Notes under the pieces: generated by a model
What the model saw: the letters and a program-made list of their open reading frames with translations, nothing else
What the model was told of the DNA's origin: nothing
Database searches by the model: none
Part shown: positions 56,149 through 64,000 of the stretch, one piece after another
How the letters are laid out: each line of letters starts with the position of its first letter
Position numbering within the stretch: the stretch's first letter is position 1
Made by a program: the position numbers and the translations under genes
Assembly (NCBI RefSeq): GCF_023159225.1
Contig: NC_063175.1
Span: 874,755-938,754 of the forward strand
Direction: 5' to 3'
DNA from: Perognathus longimembris pacificus
Taxonomy: Eukaryota > Chordata > Mammalia > Rodentia > Heteromyidae
DNA length: 64,000 nucleotides

Positions 56149-56704
56149 GGAGCAGCGAAACCGCGAGCTCCGCGGCTAGAGCGGCTTGTGATGGGGGGAG
56201 GGAGAGCGGGGGAAGGTGGAGGAAGAGGCTGGTCCGCCGGTCCGTGGGAGCCGCGGTTGGTGGTCGAGTGCTGGTGGGCCGGCGGCGGCCGGACTCGGCC
56301 ACGCGGCGCTGGTGACGGCTCCGGGGTGACTAGCCTCGGGGATGAAGAGGATTTCAGTGGCCTCGCTCTCCAGCTCTTTCAGCTCTGCGCTTCCGGGGAT
56401 CCAGAGCGGTCGGTGGCTTAGCTGGTGGAAGGGCTCCCGGGCGCGGCTGGAAGGCGGCTGCGGCCCTGGAATGCAAGCGGGTGGGTTGTCTGGGGAGGTG
56501 GGGGCCGAGTCCTGGACCTCAGGGGCCCCGGAGGTTGAAGGCCCGGGGCTGTGTGGCTCATGGGCCTGCAGCTCGCGGAGCCCAGCTTCCCCTCCGCTCG
56601 GGCACCTACTTCACAGGGTCGTAGGAAAGGAGGTGGTAGTGGCGGGTAGTGTGGATTGTATGCGAACCACTGTAGGTGTGCGCGTGCGCGTGCCTGTGCC
56701 TGTG

Positions 56705-56935
56705 TGCTCTTCCTGGGGCTTGATCTCAGAACCTGGGCGCTGTCCCTGAGCATTGTTGCTCAAGGTTAGCCCTCTACCACTTGAACCACAACACCATTTC
56801 CTGCTTTTTGATGGTTAATTGGAGCTAAGAGTCTCAGGGACTTTCCTGCCAGGCTGGTTTAGAACCATAATTCTCAAATCTCAACCTCCTGAGTAGCTAG
56901 GATTATAGACATGAGTCACCAGCGCCCAGCATTTG
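56705..56935 (-). repeat. B1-like/Geo SINE
   Basis: Minus dimer just outside the CpG island: cttggggc-type Geo start, linker tgatggttaattggagctaag, B1 head cctcctgagtagctagg. Confidence 0.85.
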
Positions 56936-57254
56936 TTATTTTTACCCAGATTTAAATGTAGGTCTCTGTTGAAATGAGAAACGGTTTGATGCCGCGTCTA
57001 GGATGGAGTGTGGTGGCCCTCTGCTAAAAGGAAACTTCTCTGAGTAGCTGTTTTCTCCCTTGCCTATTTCCCTGGAGAGACTTGGCCAATGAGAAGCCAC
57101 GTGGTAATTCTTGGTTGGAATATTATGGAAAAAAGAAGCACAAATGTGAGGACTTTTTTATTAACCAGTTCTTTATGTCCCTGATGAATTCAACCAGGTT
57201 TCCACTATACCTTGTTTCTTCATTGACATTATGTGTGCGCATGTGCGTGTGCGT

Positions 57255-57845
57255 TTGTCTTGGGGCTTGAACTCAGGGCCTGGGCACTGTCCCTGAACTT
57301 TTTAGTTAACATCTAGCACTCTGCCACTTCAGCCACAGCTTCATTTCCGGCATTTTGTTGATAAGAGATGAGTCTTAAGAATTTTCTGCTGGGGCTGACT
57401 TCTGGCTTCAAACCTTAATCCTCAGATCTTAGCCTCCTGAGTAAAGGATTGACCTCCACCCTATTGCCTCAGGCCCATACAGACACCTGGCTGAACCTTA
57501 ACTTGGGAACCTGCTTTGATATGCAGACTGGACATCTCACTTAAGCCCAGCTGTAGACAACCCTTTGTCCCTTTGTGGGCCAATGGGAAAAACCCCAACT
57601 TGCTAGATCTAGTGGCTCCTTCATTAACCTCTGCCTCCTTGCTCAGACTCCATATAAGCCTGATCCCAAAATTCACCCCCATGCACAATTTCCAAACAGG
57701 CAGGAAGGTCTGTGCCCCTGGCTGTTCCTTAATAAACAGTCCTCACTAGTTGATGATCTAGTCCTGCCTATTCCTTTTCTGTCCTCCACTTTCATATCAC
57801 TGAGTAGCTAGGATTACAGGATTGAGCCACTGCCTTCTGGCTTTT
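57255..57845 (-). repeat. B1-like/Geo SINE split by an LTR-like insertion
   Basis: The SINE runs from 57255 to 57443 and resumes at 57800-57845. The text on both sides of the break is continuous with the family (cctcctgagta and tgagtagctaggattacagg). Confidence 0.85.
57444..57799 (+). mobile_element. Solo LTR-like insertion
   Basis: A 356-bp insert between direct repeats ctgagta (57437-57443 and 57800-57806). It has the layout of an LTR: a CCAAT box (ggccaatggg), a TATA-like catataag, then a polyA signal ttaataaacag. No coding part accompanies it. The family (endogenous retrovirus or MaLR) is not settled and clean TG...CA ends are not seen. Confidence 0.6.
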
Positions 57846-58434
57846 GGGTGTAACTAAGAATACAGTGAGCTAAGGAGAACGATAACTGCAGTCTTACCCT
57901 AGGGGGATTGTGAACCATGATGACTACTTGAGAGTAGTGCTGGTTTGGTTTTTGTTTTTTTTTTTTCCTTTTTTTTTTTTTTAGAATCGTTGGGGTTTGA
58001 TTGCAAGTTACATTTACAAGCTGACAAAATAAGAATGACAACTCAGAAATATACTTTGCTAATATGGTAATTAATTTGGTTAAAATCAGTCATTTGTCTA
58101 CTGATGATTACTATCTTCAACAAAAGTTCAAACAAGTGATTGAGTTTATTAGCTCACTGCTCAAAACCCAATAGCTTAGAAAATTGAAATTCTTTAGCAA
58201 ACATTTGTTGGGCATGAGGTACAGTATTGTTTGAATAAATGAGTAAGCAAATGATTGAACAATATAATACAGTTTAATTCCTGTTTTTTAAAGAGCTTTT
58301 AGTTTGATTTCAAAGCAATGTAAGTAACTACAGTATAAAATTTCTACTATGACTAGTTTACCCAAAAGCTATAGTATTAAGTCAAAGGAGAAGCAAACTG
58401 GTTACAATCTAAGGTGGTCAAGAAGTCTTCATGA

Positions 58435-58623
58435 GGGCTGGGGATATAGCCTAGTGGCAAGAGTGCCTGCCTCGGATACATGAGGCCCTAGGTTCGATTC
58501 CCCAGCACCACATACACAGAAAACGGCCAGAAGCAGCGCTGTGGCTCAAGTGGCAGAGTGCTAGCCTTGAGCAAAAAGAAGCCAGGGACAGTGCTCAGGC
58601 CCTGAGTCCAAGGCCCAGGACTG

Positions 58624-58663
<40 letters not shown>
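58435..58663 (+). repeat. Young IDL-Geo SINE with long A-tail
   Basis: Complete dimer with an uninterrupted 38-nt A-tail (58626-58663) and a 15-bp TSD aagaagtcttcatga at 58420-58434 and 58662-58676, the freshest-looking copy in the window. Confidence 0.96.
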
Positions 58664-58665
<2 letters not shown>

Positions 58666-58814
58666 AGTCTTCATGAAGAAGTTAGAATATAAAAGGGACC
58701 TTGAAGGATTTCAGTAGGTATTTATGGAGATTGGAAGGGTCAGTAGGAAAGGCATTCTAAATGGAGAGAACCGCATGAACAAAGTCAATGTTTGAGGCCA
58801 CCCAATGTCACAGA

Positions 58815-59080
58815 TTTTAAAATGGCTTGGGCACCACTGGCCTCGTGCCTGTAAACCTACCTACTCAAGAGGCTTCAATCTGATGCCAGCCTGGGAAGGA
58901 AAGTGTGAGATTTTTATCCCCAATTGTATACATATACAGTATACACAAACATGCACAAACACAAAAGCTGGAAGCAGAGCTGTGGCTCAAAAGAAAATGC
59001 ACTAGGCTTGAGCAAAAAAGCTCAGGCACAGTGCCTGGGCCCTGAGTTCAAGCTCCAGGATCAGTACAAAAAAAAAAAAT
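58815..59080 (+). repeat. B1-like/Geo SINE
   Basis: Dimer with an expanded linker (gtatacatatacagtatac). Confidence 0.75.
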
Positions 59081-59429
59081 GTTCACTGATGGCAGTATAT
59101 AAGTACAAAAGCATCATTTGGGAGTTCTAGGAGTTAGTAAATATAAGTATGGAGTTTAATTAAGGATCATTAAAAAGTTCTATAAATGGATAGCAGTCAT
59201 GGCTCCACAGCTGTGAATATATTTAATACCACTAAATTGGACACTTAAAATAACATTAAATTTTATATGTATTGTGATACAATAAAAAGTTTAAAAGCTT
59301 TTTAAAAAGTCTGCTAGCTAAAAAAGGGTAAACATCACAAATATAAATATGATCTTAAGCCTCAAGACTAGATTATATTCAATAAAGCAAAAAAGCAAGC
59401 AATGCATTTTTTTAAAGGCCATCAAAATC

Positions 59430-59595
59430 ACTGAGTGGCATTGTCCAAAGGAAATGTAACTAACCCCTCTGTATATCACCTTTATAATAATACTTTAAAA
59501 AAATTCAGTACACTAGATGAGCGTTATGCCTCAAGCATATAATCCTAGCAACTTGGGAAGATCACGGTTTGAAGCTAGCCTGGGCACTCCCCCCC
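59430..59595 (+). repeat. L1 3' end and B1-like fragment
   Basis: 59430-59510: ggcattgtccaaaggaaatg and taacccctctgtatatcacc. 59515-59595: B1-like head (aatcctagcaacttgggaag). Confidence 0.65.
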
Positions 59596-59667
59596 CTCCC
59601 CCCCAGTCCATAAGGTAGTAGTGTGCTGAGTACATCTACCCTACTAGCTTCTTACTTTTTGGAGGCG

Positions 59668-59892
59668 GGGAGGGGAGTCCTGGGCCTTGGACTCAGGGCC
59701 TGAGCACTGTCCCTGGCTTTTTTTTTTTTGCTTGAGGCCTAGCACTCTGCCACTTAAGCCACAGGGCCACTTCTGGCCATTTTCTATATATGTGGTGCTG
59801 GGGAATTGAACCCAGGGCTTCATGTATATGAGGCAAGAGGCAAGCACTCTTGCCAATAGGCCATATTCCCAGCCCCCCCCCCCCCCCCGCCC
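59668..59892 (-). repeat. IDL-Geo SINE ending in a C run
   Basis: Minus dimer. The ID start (gggg on the element strand) has become a run of C bases (59874-59888), likely slippage. Confidence 0.88.
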
Positions 59893-60265
59893 CAGTGTAT
59901 TCTTAAGTTTTATTTTGTGCTTCTAAGACAAAGGAACAAGAAGTCAACCTGGTCTGCTTTTCTAGATTTTAGCCTGATGATTGCCTAGTCAAAAGGAAGC
60001 TTTTTGCTCTTTGAACAATGTTAGGATGCTGGATTGCAGATTTGGCCATGTTCTAGGCCTAGCTTTCTATCCTTTTCATTAACTGGTTCAAAATAGTTAT
60101 ATTTATGGAAAAATAACAGTAGGCATTGTTGAGCAAAAGAAATAAGGCTTCTGCATTGGAAAAAGAATGGAACTGAGAAGACTGAAAATAGAAGCCGGAT
60201 GGGCACTTTGTACATATTTGGGGACAAACTTTTGTGGAAAAAGTTTACATAAAAATTGAACATGC

Positions 60266-60460
60266 AGGCTGGGAATGTCGCTTAGTGGTAAAGTACTTGC
60301 TTAACATGACAAGCCCTGGGTTTGATTCCTCAGCACCACATACACAGAAAAAGCCAGAAGTGACACTGTGGCTCAAAGAATAGAGTACTAGCCTTGAGCA
60401 AAAAGAAGCCAGGGACAGTGCTCAGTCCCTGAGTCCTAGCCCCAGGACTGGCAAAAACAA
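60266..60460 (+). repeat. IDL-Geo SINE
   Basis: Complete dimer with an ACAAAC-rich tail. Confidence 0.9.
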
Positions 60461-60619
60461 ACAACAAACAAAACTAGACAGGCTGTAATTTTATAGGATG
60501 GCAATGATTTTCAGCCATTTTACAATACTGTACATTCAGCACAAATTTGCTAGGTACAGGTATAGTATTGGATTGTATGTGCACTATTATCAAGCTATTA
60601 TATTGCAGAGTCTGTGTTT

Positions 60620-61145
60620 CTGTGTTTAGTAGCTTTTCTTTCCCAATACACATGTTGAGTTGATTGTCAGTATTGCAGTGTTGGGAAGTGAGGCCGTGTT
60701 TGGGCCACGGTCAGATAGCCCTTGTTAATGGACTAATACATGTCTTTCTTTTTTGCAGCCCTGGGGCCTTGAACTCGGGGCCTGAGCACTGTCCTTGGCC
60801 TCTTTTTGCTCAAGGCTAGCACTCTGCCAACTTGAGCCACAGTGCCACATCTGGCCTTTTCTATTTATGTGGTGCTGAGGAATTGAACCTAGGGCTTCAT
60901 GTATACGAAGCAAGCACTCTTGCCACTAGGCCGTATTCCCAGCCCCTACCTGTCTGTCTTGAGTGGCATTTTGCTCTCACAGGGTCTCAGTTACTGAGAT
61001 CCAGTCCCTATAAGGTGAATCTACCCCTACTGTCCAAATTTGCAAGCATCTGCTTTCCCTTTTGCTTTTCCACCATGTTATACCCCTCTATGAATCATCC
61101 AGTCTCAATTCTGTTATAACAATAGAGAACAGCCTAAGAAATATA
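60620..61145 (+). mobile_element. MLT1-like LTR with SINE inside
   Basis: cccaatacacatgttgag near the start and ttataacaatagagaacagc at the end match the general pattern of ERVL-MaLR (MLT1/MST) LTRs. A minus IDL-Geo SINE (60742-60945) is inserted. It is old and non-coding. Confidence 0.6.
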
Positions 61146-61229
61146 CATATCATTTTCTGGTGTGCATTGTAAAGTCCTATTTGGTGTGCCTGGTTGGCCC
61201 ATATAGTGAATGTAACTTAAGATGATGGA

Positions 61230-61440
61230 GGGAACAGTGGTGACTTCTAGCCCTGGTATGGCCAGCTTCTGTATAAAGTTAGACAGGGATTTTTCCTGAT
61301 ACTCTACTATTGCTTGGCTTGTTCTCGTTCCTTGACCTGTTTCTTTCCCTTACCATTTTTTCTTGAGAATACTACCTTAATAAATCACTTGGTCATTCAA
61401 TTCTTACCTTAGGGTTTCCTTCTGGACATCCTAATTGCGT
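61230..61440 (+). mobile_element. Possible LTR 3' part
   Basis: accttaataaatcacttgg followed by tagggtttccttctgg resembles the polyA-signal/U5 part of an LTR. Weak evidence. Confidence 0.3.
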
Positions 61441-61704
61441 TAGTTTGTGTCTGCACAGAGGCAGTTACAATACAGAATTAGTTGTAGAAGAGATTAATTG
61501 TGGAGTAGGGAGAACAAGGTGAATGAGCTTGCAGGCAACAGTGCAGCTCTGACACTGCTGGAAGGAGTGAAGGAAGGATCTGGTAGGGAGTTAGGGGATA
61601 TGGTTCAGGACCACGAAAGAGGCTTTGTTGGTTTAAGAGTGTTGTCATGTGTCATGGCCATCTCCCACCCCCACTCCCATCCGAGATGTAGTAGTACCCT
61701 CCTC

Positions 61705-61990
61705 CCCATGTTATAGATTCACTTTCCATGGTTTTAGTTACCCATGGTCTGGAAATATTACATTGAAGTTTTCAGAAATAAATGTAAGTTTTAAATGGTT
61801 CAGCTTTCTAAGTAATGTGATAAAATCTCCTGCCGCCTGCTCTGTCCTCCTGGGATATGCATCAGCCTTTCCCAGCATGCTCATATATGTTGGACACCTG
61901 CTGGCTGCTTAGTACATAGTGTCTGGTCCAATCTGTGGTTTTGGCATCTGCTGGAGGATTTGGAGCATGGATAGGGGGAGAATACTATAA
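61705..61990. mobile_element. TcMar-Tigger-type remnant
   Basis: ttccatggttttagttaccc, agtaatgtgataaaatctcc and tctgtggttttggcatctgc are typical Tigger end blocks. Diverged, non-coding. Confidence 0.6.
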
Positions 61991-62669
61991 TTCCATGTTC
62001 AGAAAATACTTTCACCCTTGGTTTATTCTCATAATATATGCCTGGCATTATGAACAAAACAGAAGAGTGCGTGTAAGTGGTAAAAACATAAAGATGTAAA
62101 AGACTGTCACTAGGTGATCAATGCTGTGGAGGAAATAATAGCTAATCCCTGTTGAGTATTACTGTGTGCTTGAATTCTAAATGCTTTTCCTTTAATCTTC
62201 CTAATTTTCCCACTATTAGAATAGACACTACTAGAATCATAGACAGCTACTAGTATTTCACTCTTAACAGGTGAAGAAGCTGAGTTTTTAAGTACTTAGC
62301 CCCAACACCCAAAATCAAAGAAAGCTCAGACTAAGAGAAGACCTGGCAGTATTTAACTGTAAGCAGTGTTGTTAGGAAAAGCCCTCTCCAAGTGAGTGAT
62401 TTCATTTAAAGTATAAAGAAGGAAAGGAATCGTTTGTATTACTTGGCAAGAAAGAGAATGCCAGGTGGTTAAGTGAGAAAGGAGGCCCTCAGGGCTGAGA
62501 CCTGAAAGGTGCTGGTGTTGCTGGAGCAATGAAAAAGATGGAGTGGAGGGCAATGCAGAAAGGGGACAGGGTCAGGTGGCCTAAGACCTTGCACCTTTTT
62601 GAAAATCCTTTCTCTTCTACTGTACCTCACAACCTTCTGAACTCTCATGGAATATTATGTGAATTTTCT

Positions 62670-62800
62670 AAGTTTTCTCTCCCCTCCCCTTTTCTCCTGC
62701 TCTTCTCCTCTCCTGTTCTCCCTTCTTGCCATCTTCCCTTCCCTTCCTTTCCTCCTCTCCTGTCCTTCCCTCTTCTCCCCTTCCCAGGACTAGTACCCCC
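62670..62800. repeat. Polypyrimidine tract
   Basis: About 120 bp of ct-rich sequence, almost free of purines, low complexity. Confidence 0.85.
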
Positions 62801-62849
62801 TCTCCCCCCCAAAAAAACCCCCAGAAGTCATCAGGTAAGGAGAGATAAA

Positions 62850-63200
62850 GGCAGACACTGGTGTCTGACACCTATAATCCTAGCTACCCAGTGCACTGAA
62901 ACTGAGGTTCAAAACCACCTCAAGTAGAAAAGTCTGAGACTCCATCAACAATTAACAAAGTAACAGACCTCAAGCATGGCTCAAGTCGCAGAGCTCCACC
63001 TTTGAGCAAGTAGGCTGAGCAAGTATGAGGCCCTGAGCTCAAATGCTGGCACTTATCAGTGAAATAGTAAAGTGAATGGTGGGGTAAGGGTGGTTGCTCT
63101 TGCCTATAATTCTATCAGCTTGGGAGGCTGAGATCAGGAGATTGCAGTTTGAAGCCAACTTGAGCCAACAGTCTATTAGACCCCATCTCAGTCAGTTTTG
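62850..63200 (+). repeat. Two B1-like SINEs
   Basis: 62850-63065 has a B1-like head, then a short tRNA-like unit (agcatggctcaagtcgcag, cctgagctcaaatgctgg). 63085-63200 is B1-like (gggaggctgagatcaggag). Confidence 0.65.
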
Positions 63201-63259
63201 TGTTGTTTTTTTAAAGGAGGATACAGTGGCATGAGCCTGTCAGCCATGCAGGAAGCATT

Positions 63260-63470
63260 TTTTTTTTTTTTTTTTTTGGCCAGTCCTGGGCTTGAACTCA
63301 GGGCTTGAGCACTGTCCCTGACTTCTTTTTGCTCAAGGCTAGCACTCTGCCACTTGAGCCACAGCGCCACTTCTGGCCATTTTCTGTATATGTGGTGCTG
63401 GGGAATTGAACCCAGGGCCTCATGTATACGAGGCAAGCACTCTTGCCACTAGGCCATATCCCCAGCCCAT
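63260..63470 (-). repeat. IDL-Geo SINE
   Basis: Complete minus dimer flanked by caggaagcatt on both sides. Confidence 0.92.
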
Positions 63471-63500
63471 CAGGAAGCATTCTTAAGAGTACTGCCTCTA

Positions 63501-63562
63501 ATGTATGAAACTGTAACCTCTCTGTAATTCAGTTTGATAATAAAAAATATATATTAAAAAAA
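63501..63562 (+). mobile_element. 62-bp L1 3' end insertion with TSD
   Basis: Only the last bases of the L1 3' UTR (tgtatgaaactgtaacctctc to cagtttgataat) plus an A-rich end, between perfect 15-bp copies of agagtactgcctcta at 63486-63500 and 63563-63577. It is extremely 5'-truncated. Confidence 0.9.
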
Positions 63563-63857
63563 AGAGTACTGCCTCTACGCACACCAAGGAAAAAGCAAGA
63601 TCCTATTCAACAATATAACAAAAGCAAAAAGGACTGGGGATGTCACTTGCATAGCAAGCTCAAAGCCCTGAGGTTAAAAAAGAAAGTATGCAATGGAATA
63701 ATAAAAATAAATGCAATGTGAAATCATAGATTGAAGCCTAGAACAGAAAAAAGACAAGGAAAAACTGGTGACATTTGAAGTTTGGAGTTTATTTAATCTT
63801 TGTTAATATTGGGTTTTGTTGGTTTTCATTTTGATAAATACAGTTTAAAATATTAAC

Positions 63858-64000
63858 ATTAGTGGAAATTACTCAGGAGTCTGAGATCTAGGGATTGTAG
63901 TTCAAAGCCAGCCTGGGCAGGAAGACTTATCTTCAATTTACTAGCAAAAAGCCATATGTGGAGCTGTGCCTCAAGTGGTAAAATGCTAACCTTGAGCAAA
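63858..64000 (+). repeat. B1-like/Geo SINE, cut by window end
   Basis: ttactcaggagtctgagatc, caaagccagcctgggcagg, then the Geo half up to ctaaccttgagcaaa at the last base. Confidence 0.85.

Larger units (their letters stand above)
55640..56640. promoter_or_regulatory. THOC1: CpG-island promoter of THOC1
   Basis: A sharp rise in G+C and CpG against the A/T-rich surroundings, covering THOC1 exon 1 and extending about 500 bp on each side. There is no TATA box near the start, as is usual for housekeeping promoters. The edges are judged by eye. Confidence 0.88.

Noticed and set aside
56150..56650. A divergent gene sharing the THOC1 CpG island
   Set aside because: No splice-bounded coding exon or start with conserved-looking protein is visible on the + strand; an untranslated divergent RNA cannot be excluded.
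55612..56749. Overlapping frames of 90-177 codons on both strands around the THOC1 start
   Set aside because: G+C-rich CpG-island sequence has few stop codons. Only the 18 codons of THOC1 exon 1 are supported; the longer minus frame continues through the donor into the intron.
1..64000. CRISPR-like or other regularly spaced repeat arrays
   Set aside because: Repeats are interspersed retroposons with irregular spacing; the genome is mammalian.

Overview
This is a 64 kb piece of a mammalian nuclear genome, almost certainly from a rodent of the superfamily Geomyoidea (kangaroo rats, pocket mice, pocket gophers). The evidence is the dominant interspersed repeat. It is a dimeric SINE whose left half resembles the rodent ID element and whose right half is the 'Geo' monomer, a combination (IDL-Geo) described from that superfamily only. 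The species itself cannot be read from the sequence.

The window holds two convergent protein-coding genes. (1) USP14, + strand, positions 1 to about 7500: the last six coding exons (202 residues) and 3' UTR of the proteasome-associated deubiquitinase. They include the catalytic His in a GHYVSW motif and the final TAA at 6687-6689. (2) THOC1, - strand, positions about 9260 to 56130: a complete gene. All 21 coding exons can be placed with their splice sites, and they join into an uninterrupted frame of 656 codons plus stop. The protein is the THO/TREX complex subunit 1 (p84/Hpr1), with an acidic middle part, a basic nuclear-localisation-like segment and a C-terminal death domain. The two genes are tail to tail, about 2.7 kb apart stop to stop. 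THOC1 starts in a CpG island (about 55640-56640) with overlapping CRE and E-box sites just upstream of the ATG. From 56.7 to 64 kb, upstream of THOC1, I see only repeats and anonymous intergenic DNA.

The introns and the intergenic part are crowded with retroposons. There are dozens of IDL-Geo SINEs, many with intact target-site duplications (TSDs), and a second dimeric family with a 7SL/B1-like left half joined to the same Geo right half. Single ID/tRNA-like SINEs, a nested pair of L1 elements (41915-49266), older L1 pieces, Tigger and hAT remnants, an MLT1-like LTR and one further LTR-like insertion complete the picture.

The most notable observations concern repeats meeting splice sites. 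Two successive SINE insertions have triplicated the 5' splice site of THOC1 exon 9. A roughly 60-bp tandem duplication has doubled a 3' splice-site region of USP14. A nested L1 pair ends 50 bp from THOC1 exon 7, and THOC1 intron 17 appears to be a GC-AG intron. A 40-nt, tail-less ID fragment with perfect 15-bp TSDs is also unusual. No bacterial-type system, CRISPR array or unknown protein-coding gene is supported here.
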